From Collinsella sp. (GTDB taxonomy: Bacteria; Actinomycetota; Coriobacteriia; Coriobacteriales; Coriobacteriaceae), in contig JAGZWV010000027.1 of assembly GCA_018378775.1 (NCBI GenBank), positions 1-24,337 on the forward strand: DNA of 24,337 nucleotides, given 5' to 3'. Below, piece by piece: positions 1 to 7,704 of this stretch. The notes beneath the pieces were generated by a model. It saw only the letters and a program-made list of their open reading frames with translations. It was not told the origin of the DNA and did no database searches. A program made the translations under genes and the position numbers. Positions within the stretch are counted from its first letter, which is position 1; each line of letters begins with the position of its first letter.

Positions 1-16
1 TATCGGTCGGAGGGGT

Positions 17-84
17 GGCTTTGTAAAGCCGTTTGTCTCCACCCGCGTAGCGGGTGGTTTAAAGCTGGCCGCTGCGCGGCCAGC
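17..84. repeat. Cluster of three short hairpins at the window edge (possible mobile-element end)
   Basis: Three perfect inverted repeats follow one another: GGCTTT/AAAGCC at 17-30, CCACCCGC/GCGGGTGG at 39-57 with a 3-nt loop, and GCTGGCCGC/GCGGCCAGC at 64-84 with a 3-nt loop. No coding region is visible here. Tandem subterminal hairpins are typical of IS200/IS605 ends and of REP-like elements, so this could be the remnant or end of such an element continuing to the left of the window. That is inference; no transposase is present. The segment lies just beyond the glmS terminator. Confidence 0.35.
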
Positions 85-106
85 GGACTAAAGTCTTGAA
101 TGAAAC

Positions 107-140
107 AAGGCCCGGCTCCGCTGCAACGGAGCCGGGCCTT
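107..140 (-). terminator. Rho-independent terminator of glmS
   Basis: A perfect 14-bp GC-rich stem (107-120 with 127-140) has a 6-nt loop and lies 23 bases beyond the glmS stop codon. Read on the minus strand it is followed by a mixed GTTTCATTC tract rather than a clean T run, so termination may be imperfect. Confidence 0.8.
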
Positions 141-163
141 GGTCGCCAGAATGGCGGAACCAA

Positions 164-2011
<1,848 letters not shown>

Positions 2012-2085
2012 AGGATAAATCCCTTCGTCCGCTTGACTGCAAAACGTCCACGCACAGGGGGCGCTGAGACGCATAACGTTCGAGT

Positions 2086-2091
2086 ATTGTA
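2086..2091 (-). promoter_or_regulatory. Probable glmS promoter (-10 TACAAT)
   Basis: On the minus strand TACAAT lies 75 bases upstream of the glmS ATG, giving a leader of roughly 65-70 nt. At 17-nt spacing the -35 region (2109-2114) is a poor match (ATATCA) and touches the inverted-repeat operator candidate, which would fit an activator-dependent or repressed promoter. The call rests on the -10 alone. Confidence 0.5.
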
Positions 2092-2112
2092 CTCACGCAA
2101 ACGCAAGCTGAT

Positions 2113-2145
2113 ATACCAGAGGTGGTATCTCAACTTAGATACCAC
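2113..2145. promoter_or_regulatory. Overlapping inverted repeats (candidate operator) upstream of glmS
   Basis: Two palindromes share one half-site. The first is ATACCA-N4-TGGTAT (2113-2128). The second is GTGGTATCT-N6-AGATACCAC (2122-2145), with perfect 9-bp arms. The three GATACCA-type half-sites lie directly upstream of the glmS -10 and overlap its -35 position. The geometry suggests a dimeric repressor or activator. GntR-family sugar regulators such as NagR/DasR use related TGGTnTAGACCA-like sites on aminosugar genes, but this is not an exact match and the regulator is not in the window. Confidence 0.55.
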
Positions 2146-2224
2146 TCGATGCACACACGTCCAGCCGGTCCAAACCACCACAAAGGTACCTGCCCCCTTC
2201 GTGGTGGTCGCGCTGGCAACGGCG

Positions 2225-2274
2225 TTTCCCCAGATAAACCTGCCAAAATAAACCTGTCCCTTTTTGGTAGGTTT
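2225..2274 (-). repeat. AGGGACAG interspersed repeat, copy A (inverted relative to B and C)
   Basis: Read on the minus strand this carries CCTACCAAAAAGGGACAGG, then TTTATTTTGGCAGG and TTTATCTGGGGAAA. The same ~50-bp unit occurs in the opposite orientation at 5425-5473 and 7500-7548. Its ends form an imperfect stem (CCTGCCAAAA with TTTTGGTAGG in the plus-strand copy, one G-T wobble) around the GGGACAG core. It abuts the lacI -10 element, so it supplies the -35 region of that promoter. Confidence 0.8.
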
Positions 2275-2278
2275 GGGA

Positions 2279-2287
2279 TGCTACAAT
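2279..2287 (+). promoter_or_regulatory. Extended -10 promoter of the LacI-family gene (TGCTACAAT)
   Basis: TGCTACAAT fits the extended -10 form TGnTATAAT and lies about 36 bases upstream of the ATG at 2323. No good -35 is seen at standard spacing, where repeat copy A lies. A strong AAAGGGG Shine-Dalgarno at 2311-2317 precedes the start codon. Confidence 0.55.
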
Positions 2288-2322
2288 CTGGCTTGTACTT
2301 GAAACGCATCAAAGGGGCCGCT

Positions 2323-3432
2323 ATGGCAAAGGTAAAAATCAGCGACGTCGCGCGCGAGGCCGGGGTTTCGTTGGGCACGGTTTCCAACGCGCTCAACCAC
2401 CCCGAAAAGCTGCGCCCCGAGACCCTCAAGCTCATCAACGAGACCATCAATCGCCTTGGCTACCTGCCCAACCAAAGCGCCCGTCAGCTCGCGGGCGGCG
2501 CCACCAAGTCCTTTGGCCTGGTGCTCCCCCGTCTCGATCACGGCTTTTCGCTCCAAATCGCCAGCGGCGCCCACAACGAGGCCCGCAAGCACGGCTACGA
2601 CTTGCTCATCGCCAACGCCGATAACGACGATATTCTCGAGGATCATTACCTGCGCTACTTTATGGGCACCCAGATGTCCGGCGTCATGGTTCAGCCCATG
2701 GCATCCCCCGACTGGCACCCCGCCATGACCAAGATGCCCGTGCCGATCGTCCATCTGGACATCCATTGCTCTGAGCCCGGCTACTACGTAGCGGCCGACA
2801 ACGAGGCCCAGGGTCGCATCATTGCCGAACTTGCTATCGCCCGCGGCGCGCACCATATTGTCGTCGTCGGCCGAGCAGCATTTATGCAACTCACCCTGCG
2901 CGTCCTTGGCATTCATAAGGCGCTCGCCCTGCACCCCGATATCAAGATCGAAGTCATCGACGCCGGCGAATGGAATACCGCTGCCGACGGCTACGGCATC
3001 GGTGCCCAAATCGCCGAGCGCCCCGCGGACGAACGTCCCGATTTTGTCGTCGGTCTGACCGATGTGTTGGCCTCGGGCGTCGTTTCGGCACTGGTCGACA
3101 AGGGCATCTCTGTCCCCGGGCAAGTACGCGTGGCCGGATGCGACGGCAACCCGCTCGCTTGGAGCGGATCGGTCCCGCTCACTACGGTAGCGCCCCCGGG
3201 CTACGAGATTGGCCGCAAGGGTGTCCAACTGCTGATGGAGCAAATCGAGAACAAGGCCCCGGCAAAGATCAAGCATATCCGTGTCGGCTCCGTAGCGCGT
3301 ACCGTCACCGCAGTCGCCGCCGAGGATATCAACCGCCAAGAACTGGTACGTCCGTTCCTACTGGAACGCGCCAGCACCCTGGCAAGCAGCCAGACCGACG
3401 CCACGGCCATCAACCTCGGTGCGTATCTATAG
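2323..3432 (+). CDS. LacI-family transcriptional regulator
   Basis: The protein is 369 aa, somewhat longer than the usual ~330-350. Residues 4-26 form the LacI helix-turn-helix (KISDVAREAGVSLGTVSNAL), followed by the hinge region (LGYLPNQSARQLAGG). A periplasmic-binding-protein-like effector domain follows from about residue 62 (KSFGLVLPRLDHGFSLQIASG) and includes the typical VAGCDGNPLAW segment and the YEIGRKGVQLLMEQIENK helix. The start at 2323 is chosen because it places the HTH at the extreme N-terminus and has AAAGGGG upstream. Such proteins bind DNA as dimers and usually respond to a sugar. No sugar transport or catabolic genes lie next to it, so its effector and targets cannot be named. 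It is probably autoregulated or acts on distant operons. Confidence 0.93.
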   Translation: MAKVKISDVAREAGVSLGTVSNALNHPEKLRPETLKLINETINRLGYLPNQSARQLAGGATKSFGLVLPRLDHGFSLQIASGAHNEARKHGYDLLIANADNDDILEDHYLRYFMGTQMSGVMVQPMASPDWHPAMTKMPVPIVHLDIHCSEPGYYVAADNEAQGRIIAELAIARGAHHIVVVGRAAFMQLTLRVLGIHKALALHPDIKIEVIDAGEWNTAADGYGIGAQIAERPADERPDFVVGLTDVLASGVVSALVDKGISVPGQVRVAGCDGNPLAWSGSVPLTTVAPPGYEIGRKGVQLLMEQIENKAPAKIKHIRVGSVARTVTAVAAEDINRQELVRPFLLERASTLASSQTDATAINLGAYL

Positions 3433-3457
3433 CACGCCCGCGAGTATGCTAAGTCGC

Positions 3458-3507
3458 CGCTTAAGCAAAAGGGGCCCGACCATTGCCGGACCCCTTTTGC
3501 TTAAGCG
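3458..3507. terminator. Bidirectional terminator between the converging lacI-type and HAD genes
   Basis: Perfect 17-bp arms (3458-3474 with 3491-3507) contain an AAAAGGGG/CCCCTTTT core, so each strand has an A-rich 5' side and a T-rich 3' side. It lies 25 bases after the lacI-type stop and 38 bases after the HAD stop on the other strand, serving both genes. Confidence 0.9.
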
Positions 3508-3545
3508 CAAACGTAAGCAATTGCTCGCTTCAACGCCGCAATTGT

Positions 3546-4196
3546 CTAGCGTGCGGCCTTGACCGCCGCCGCCAGGTCGAACAACGTATCGAGCACGGCC
3601 TCGCAGCCATCCACCACGTCCTGCGGCAGCGGCACGATATCGGGGACGGCAAAGACATGGCAGCCGGCCGTAATGCCCGAGACGCAGCCGTTGCGCGAAT
3701 CCTCGACCACGGCACATTCCTCGGGAGCAAAGCCCGCGCGCTCGCAGGCAAGCAGATACATCTCGGGGTCGGGCTTGCCGTGCACGACGTCCTCGCCACA
3801 CGTTACCGTTTCAAACTTGTCAAAGAGGCCAACCATCTTAAGGTTGCGCTCGGCCGTAACGAGGCGCGACGACGTCGCTAGACCAACGTGATAGCCCGCA
3901 GCCAGCAGCTCGTCTAGGCACTCGGCGGCGCCGGCCTTAAGTTCCAGTTCGGTCTTGACCATCTCGTCGCGAATCTCCTTGTGGCGACGATAGATCGCCT
4001 CGGTGGTTTCGTGGCTGCCATAATGTTTATCGAGGATGTCCATAACATCGGGCAGCGTGCGGCCGATAAACTGATGGATCAGCGCTTCATCAATCGCGAG
4101 CCCCAGCTCAGCGGCGCCTGCCTTCCAGGCCTTAATCCCCAAACGCTCGGTATCGACCAGCGTTCCATCCATGTCAAAAATAACAGCCTTGATCAT
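3546..4196 (-). CDS. HAD-superfamily hydrolase, beta-phosphoglucomutase/phosphatase type
   Basis: This 216-aa HAD hydrolase has all four catalytic motifs. Motif I is FDMDGTLVDTE with Asp8 (nucleophile) and Asp10. Motif II is the ATSS segment around Ser109. Motif III is Lys141 in HGKPDP, and motif IV is VVEDS around Asp166. The helical cap domain inserted at about residues 15-85 marks subfamily IA, which includes beta-phosphoglucomutase, phosphoglycolate phosphatase and small sugar-phosphate phosphatases. The start at 4196 is chosen because MIKAVIFDMDGT is the normal N-terminus and GGGGGA lies upstream; a longer reading adds 29 residues with no family similarity. The substrate is unknown. It is divergent from the LarE-type gene and convergent with the LacI-type gene. 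Confidence 0.92.
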   Translation of the reverse strand: MIKAVIFDMDGTLVDTERLGIKAWKAGAAELGLAIDEALIHQFIGRTLPDVMDILDKHYGSHETTEAIYRRHKEIRDEMVKTELELKAGAAECLDELLAAGYHVGLATSSRLVTAERNLKMVGLFDKFETVTCGEDVVHGKPDPEMYLLACERAGFAPEECAVVEDSRNGCVSGITAGCHVFAVPDIVPLPQDVVDGCEAVLDTLFDLAAAVKAAR

Positions 4197-4246
4197 ATCG
4201 GTCCCCCATCGACTCTCGCTGTCGCGTTGCTGTAACTCTACCGCAT

Positions 4247-4335
4247 TTGGCAACTTGTATATAACGTATATACCATATTGCACTTTCGTTACATAGGTAG
4301 AAGTCTTATGGCAAGTAACGCATTAGGATTATAGT
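4247..4335. promoter_or_regulatory. Divergent promoter region between the HAD and LarE-type genes
   Basis: The region is AT-rich compared with its surroundings. It contains a perfect palindrome GTATATA-ACG-TATATAC at 4257-4273, a wider inverted repeat CGTTAC (4287-4292)/GTAACG (4315-4320), and a TATAGT -10 candidate for the LarE-type gene at 4330-4335. The palindrome could be an operator or simply the overlapping -10 regions of divergent promoters; the sequence alone does not decide. Confidence 0.4.
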
Positions 4336-4369
4336 TTTCGATCGAGTACTCAACGATAAGGACCGTTTC

Positions 4370-5248
4370 ATGATTTTAGACACCACGGCACCCGCAGAGG
4401 AGCTTCAAGACAAGCTATCGGCGCTCGAACAGCTGCTTTTGGCATACGGGCGCGTGGCTATCGGGTTTTCCGGCGGCGTTGACAGCAGCTTTTTGGCCGC
4501 CGTATGCGCCCGCATCATGCCTACCAATACCCTCCTCGTCCATCTCACCACGCCGCTCATCGGCACGCCCGAGCAGGCCTCGTTTGAGCGGTCCGTTGAT
4601 GGACAAGCCAATGAAGGGGCACATTTTAAGCTCCCCGTGCTCAATCTTTCGGTCGATCAGCTGCAGCTCCCCCAAGTAGCCTGCAACGATGCTAATCGCT
4701 GCTACCACTGCAAGCACGCCGGCTTTACCGCCATCGTCAACCACGCCAAGTCGCTCGGCTTTCCCACCGTCATCGATGGCAGTAATGCAAGCGATCGCGG
4801 TGACTACCGCCCCGGCATGCGTGCGGCAGAAGAGCTCGGCGTACGCTCACCCCTTATGGAGGTCGGCTTTACCAAGGACGAAGAGCGCGAGCTGCTGCGC
4901 GCATGGGGCTATCCCGTTTGGAACCTGCCGGCGGGAGCATGTCTTGCCACCCGCGTCCCCACGGGCGAGGAGCTTACGCGCGAGAAGGTCGATTTAATCC
5001 GCGCCTGCGAGGATTACCTGCACGATCTTGATCTGGCACAGGTACGCGCGCGCTTGATCGGCGGCTGCATGCATATCGAGGCCGCACCCGCAGATGTCGC
5101 CAAGATTGCTGCCCTCGGTGGCAACGCCGTCGATGCCGAGGGCAAAACCCCGCTGCCCGCCGTTATCGAGTCCGCGCTGCGCGAACTGGGCTGCGACCAT
5201 ATCTCCCCTGAGGTCACCCCCTACATCCACGGCAACATGAACCTTTAG
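4370..5248 (+). CDS. larE: LarE-type ATP-dependent sacrificial sulfur transferase (PP-loop ATPase), three-cysteine form
   Basis: LarE adenylates the carboxylates of pyridinium-3,5-biscarboxylic acid mononucleotide and converts them to thiocarboxylates for the nickel-pincer cofactor of lactate racemase and relatives. This 292-aa protein has the PP-loop SGGVDSS at residues 34-40. It also has the family signatures NANRCYHCK-like (Cys111, Cys114) and PAGACLATRVPTGEE (Cys191). In the Lactobacillus plantarum enzyme the cysteine equivalent to Cys191 is the sacrificial sulfur donor. Homologues with three cysteines bind a [4Fe-4S] cluster instead, and this protein has that three-cysteine pattern. No larA, larB, larC or nickel transporter is nearby. 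AAGGA at 4358-4362 precedes the ATG by 7 nt. The family call is firm; the substrate is not. Confidence 0.85.
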   Translation: MILDTTAPAEELQDKLSALEQLLLAYGRVAIGFSGGVDSSFLAAVCARIMPTNTLLVHLTTPLIGTPEQASFERSVDGQANEGAHFKLPVLNLSVDQLQLPQVACNDANRCYHCKHAGFTAIVNHAKSLGFPTVIDGSNASDRGDYRPGMRAAEELGVRSPLMEVGFTKDEERELLRAWGYPVWNLPAGACLATRVPTGEELTREKVDLIRACEDYLHDLDLAQVRARLIGGCMHIEAAPADVAKIAALGGNAVDAEGKTPLPAVIESALRELGCDHISPEVTPYIHGNMNL

Positions 5249-5275
5249 GTTACGCCGTTTTACAAACGGCGTAAC
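5249..5275 (+). terminator. Hairpin directly after the LarE-type gene
   Basis: GTTACGCCGTTT and AAACGGCGTAAC form a perfect 12-bp stem around a 3-nt loop, starting at the base after the stop codon. No T tract follows, so this may be an RNA-stabilising or inefficient terminator hairpin. Confidence 0.6.
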
Positions 5276-5325
5276 TGCTCGGCGCTGCGCAGGCCCCGGG
5301 CACGGCAATCTGACGTTCAACTTCA

Positions 5326-5352
5326 CGGGCGCGACCAAAAGGTCAGCGCCCG
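5326..5352 (+). terminator. Second hairpin downstream of the LarE-type gene
   Basis: CGGGCGC-GACC-AAAA-GGTC-A-GCGCCCG forms an 11-bp stem with one bulged A and a 4-nt loop, followed by GCTTGTTTC. It is a plausible backup terminator; the T tract is weak. Confidence 0.5.
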
Positions 5353-5424
5353 CTTGTTTCACGTCACCTTACCGCACCCGGAGCCTGCTCGCTCGCATAT
5401 GCTCAACCTGGACTGCGTTAACTG

Positions 5425-5473
5425 ACCTACCAAAAAGGGACAGGTTTATTTTGGCAGGTTTTATCTGGGGAAA
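5425..5473 (+). repeat. AGGGACAG interspersed repeat, copy B
   Basis: This is the same ~49-bp unit as copies A and C: CCTACCAAAAAGGGACAGG, TTTATTTTGGCAGG, then TTTTATCTGGGGAAA. It lies 71 bases beyond the stop of the AlbA_2/GHKL gene and has the same orientation as copy C beyond the other side of that gene. Confidence 0.85.
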
Positions 5474-5544
5474 TATCGCGAGACAATCGCCCCTCCAGCA
5501 CCCATCTGGCCTCGGGAGGCACTAGAGAGGCGACCCGGCTGCAT

Positions 5545-7245
5545 CTACTTCTTCCGATATCGGCGGTTACGACTCGTCGATGAACCCATTACTTCGATGA
5601 GCCCTTTATCCGCCATTTTTGGCAGATGGTAACGGACAGACGAAATTCTGACCCCCGATGCAACCGCTATTTCTCGCGCCGTCATATCCACTTCGGCGCT
5701 GAGAGCCTCCAGGATCCTATCCGCCGTCGAAGCTGACGGTTCTCTGTTCCTATCGATAATTTCGAACGTGTCTTTGCCGCATTTTGACAGGGCATGTTTA
5801 TCTACAAGGTCCCCGCAGATCAGGCGAATGTCATCCGAATCCCACTTCAGGGCCTCTCGTATTTTTTGAACATCGCATACGCACCCATGCTCCCGCATAA
5901 ACATGAGCAATGTTTCTTCGCGATCCGTCAGCTCGGTGCCCACATGGTTCTGAATCCACGTGCGGTTTTCAGCAAGCTCCGCCCCGTGCCGGGAAAGCAG
6001 TACCGTAAACGAATCGGCCTTAACGATAAATTTCGGCCTGCCAAGCGAACGAGACTCCATCTCGCGAATCATAGCCGGGATACCAGATCCCTGGCTTTCC
6101 GCAACGGCCCCCTCGGCATGCTCTAACGGCGTCGCCCCCATTAGGCTCATGAGCTTTGGGTTTCGGCAGCGCGATTCCCCGTCTGCAAGATTGTCCACCG
6201 TCTTTCCGCCCCAAAGGCCGCCAGGGTTTTTGATCTCTATTCTGTCTGGATAGATATCGACACTCACGGCCTGCCCCACAAACATGGGCGAATATTCTCG
6301 ATGGATGCAGGCATTTGCCAAGGCCTCGCGCAAAACCTCCTGGGGAACTTCCCAATCCTCCCTTCTGCCAGCGCCTTGCACTATCGTCGCTTTGCGCAAG
6401 TTTCGTCCAATCGCGGCAAGGGCATCTTCGATGCAAGCCGGAATCGGGCCATCGCACAACTGGCGGTCAATAAACCGGGGTTGCCCGGGTGCAGATTTTT
6501 CCACATCGGAATGAACGGCGACATCGATCATCAGTTTAGGATAGAACTGCTGGGGGTAAATTCCCGCCGACAGAAGCCCCGCGAGCTTCACGGCACCATC
6601 CTTTGTAGTGATATTGAGTCTGACCAGCTGCTTTTCCAGCGTATCGGCCCCGCGCAAAACGCGCGGGGTCTGCAGCCGGCGATTTGCGATAATAGACCGC
6701 ACGACATCTGGATCCAAATCCTCGACCGTTGCCTCCGAAACCACCGTTCCGTCTGCATCGCTCGGAAGCAACGCACTCTGCAGCTCATATAGCTCAGCGG
6801 GTGACATCTTGATATCTTTATCATCCACGCGCTTGTAGCTACCGTTCTGCACGCCGCGCGCGCCGATATAGCAAGGCTTCGCTTTAAGCTCAAGTTCAAA
6901 GATGCGCACCAGAAGCACCTGGAGCCCGTCGACCTCGCCTCGATCAAGCTCATACCGCGGCGCATGGGCCACCACTGCCGCTGAGCCTCCGTCTCCGATA
7001 CCCGAAACAAACTGATCGCGCACCCTATCGATAGCAAAGTTAGCCGAAGGAACAAATCCTTCGGCCTCGTTCAGGCCCAAAATAATGAGCCCACCCGCAG
7101 TGTTCGCAAAAGCGCTCACTGTCTCCCATACGTCTGCGCTCAATTTATTCGTGCAGGCTTTAACTTCTACCGATGCGTCATCAGTCCCCCGCCTGCGAAG
7201 GCGCTCAACAATAAGGCCAAGAGGTTCATCCAGCAGCATTGGCAT
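5545..7245 (-). CDS. AlbA_2 (Schlafen-like) / GHKL ATPase-fold / winged-helix predicted transcriptional regulator
   Basis: This 566-aa protein has the layout of the COG2865-type predicted regulators. An AlbA_2/Schlafen-like domain lies at about residues 20-145 (EVKA...AFANTAGGLIILGLNE). A GHKL (HATPase_c_4) fold lies at about 300-420, with an N-box-like REALANACIHREYS and glycine motifs NPGGLWGG and GSGIPAM. Two winged-helix-like segments follow, about 438-490 (LTDREETLLMFM) and 508-566 (AREIAVASGVRISSVRYHL, then a basic RNRRYRKK tail). Such proteins are thought to be DNA-binding regulators; some relatives sit in defence or mobile regions. It stands alone, its promoter carries a dense TCTCTCTAA array, and repeats B and C bracket it, suggesting autoregulation and acquisition as a unit. 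ATG at 7239 is an alternative start two codons in. The biological role is unknown. Confidence 0.85.
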   Translation of the reverse strand: MPMLLDEPLGLIVERLRRRGTDDASVEVKACTNKLSADVWETVSAFANTAGGLIILGLNEAEGFVPSANFAIDRVRDQFVSGIGDGGSAAVVAHAPRYELDRGEVDGLQVLLVRIFELELKAKPCYIGARGVQNGSYKRVDDKDIKMSPAELYELQSALLPSDADGTVVSEATVEDLDPDVVRSIIANRRLQTPRVLRGADTLEKQLVRLNITTKDGAVKLAGLLSAGIYPQQFYPKLMIDVAVHSDVEKSAPGQPRFIDRQLCDGPIPACIEDALAAIGRNLRKATIVQGAGRREDWEVPQEVLREALANACIHREYSPMFVGQAVSVDIYPDRIEIKNPGGLWGGKTVDNLADGESRCRNPKLMSLMGATPLEHAEGAVAESQGSGIPAMIREMESRSLGRPKFIVKADSFTVLLSRHGAELAENRTWIQNHVGTELTDREETLLMFMREHGCVCDVQKIREALKWDSDDIRLICGDLVDKHALSKCGKDTFEIIDRNREPSASTADRILEALSAEVDMTAREIAVASGVRISSVRYHLPKMADKGLIEVMGSSTSRNRRYRKK

Positions 7246-7249
7246 TCCG

Positions 7250-7427
7250 TCTCTCTAAAACGATAGATTTATCTCTCTAAAGTATAGTATATCTCTCTAA
7301 CTTTAGAGAGATAAGCACCTTATTTTAGAGAGATGCATCAAATTCACTGCTAGATTGCCTAATGCTATCTCTTTAACTGACCTTCTCGTTAGAGAGACAT
7401 TTAGAGAGACGAGCGCAATCTCTCTAA
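7250..7427. promoter_or_regulatory. Operator array: about nine TCTCTCTAA motifs in both orientations
   Basis: Plus-orientation TCTCTCTAA occurs at 7250-7258, 7272-7280, 7292-7300 and 7419-7427, with one variant (ATCTCTTTAA) at 7367-7376. The reverse form TTAGAGAGA occurs at 7303-7311, 7325-7333, 7389-7397 and 7401-7409. The copies at 7291-7300 and 7303-7312 make a perfect palindrome with 10-bp arms and a 2-nt centre. Several starts are 20-22 bp apart, about two helical turns (7250, 7272, 7292; 7303, 7325). The copy nearest the gene overlaps its weak ribosome-binding region. The arrangement strongly suggests cooperative binding of a dimeric regulator, most simply the adjacent gene product. Confidence 0.8.
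7286..7314 (-). promoter_or_regulatory. Probable promoter of the AlbA_2/GHKL gene, overlapped by the central palindrome
   Basis: On the minus strand TTATCT (7314-7309) and TATACT (7291-7286) are separated by 17 nt, and the palindromic motif pair at 7291-7312 fills the spacer. A second TATACT lies 5 bases downstream (7286-7281). A protein bound to the palindrome would block RNA polymerase, which fits negative autoregulation. The -35 match is modest. Confidence 0.55.
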
Positions 7428-7499
7428 TCATGGGCTCCACTCTTTAAGGTGCACACTTCCTAACCGTGCCCTAAGTTGCGGTGAAATAACTCACGATTA

Positions 7500-7548
7500 A
7501 CCTGCCAATAAGGGACAGGCTTATTTTGGTAGGTTTTATCTGGGGAAA
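7500..7548 (+). repeat. AGGGACAG interspersed repeat, copy C
   Basis: CCTGCCAATAAGGGACAGG, then CTTATTTTGGTAGG and TTTTATCTGGGGAAA, match copies A and B with a few substitutions. The stem base that is A in copies A and B is G here, and the opposite arm reads GGTAGG instead of GGCAGG. It has the same orientation as copy B, about 2.07 kb away. Confidence 0.85.
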
Positions 7549-7662
7549 CTCCGAATAGCCCCACATGCATAACCGCTGCAGCTCCATATGAGGCAAATGA
7601 ACCAGCAGCGTTTGCCCCAAAATCTTGAGTATTTGTTCGACAGAACGGCCCCTGCCGGCTCC

Positions 7663-7671
7663 TGCTAGACT
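7663..7671 (+). promoter_or_regulatory. Extended -10 element (TGCTAGACT) of the endonuclease gene
   Basis: TGCTAGACT lies 34 bases upstream of the ATG at 7705 and resembles the extended -10 before the LacI-type gene and hpt. AGGAG at 7695-7699 is the ribosome-binding site. No convincing -35 is visible. Confidence 0.45.
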
Positions 7672-7704
7672 GGTAGATTCCCAACCGTCCATCCAGGAGC
7701 CTCA

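Larger units (their letters stand above)
2012..2322. other. Divergent glmS-lacI intergenic region (311 bp)
   Basis: No gene is visible here. Going rightwards the region holds the ~68-nt glmS leader, a glmS -10 element at 2086-2091, overlapping inverted repeats at 2113-2145, one copy of the AGGGACAG repeat at 2225-2274, and the lacI extended -10 at 2279-2287. The glmS leader is too short for a glmS ribozyme. The two genes are transcribed away from each other. Confidence 0.8.
7246..7704. other. 459-bp intergenic region between the AlbA_2/GHKL gene and the endonuclease gene
   Basis: No gene is visible. The left half (7250-7427) is AT-rich and filled with TCTCTCTAA-type repeats and the leftward promoter. 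The middle holds repeat copy C (7500-7548). The right part leads into the endonuclease promoter (extended -10 at 7663-7671). The two flanking genes are divergent, so the array could in principle act on both. Confidence 0.8.

Noticed and set aside
2012..2091. Possible glmS ribozyme in the glmS leader
   Set aside because: The predicted leader is only about 68 nt, well short of the ~150-170 nt ribozyme, and no ribozyme core is visible.
2281..3339. 352-codon open frame on the minus strand opposite the LacI-family gene
   Set aside because: It is antisense to a confidently identified gene and its translation has no domain signature.
7250..7427. CRISPR array
   Set aside because: The repeats are 9 bp, occur in both orientations, have irregular short spacing and no unique spacers, and no cas genes are near.
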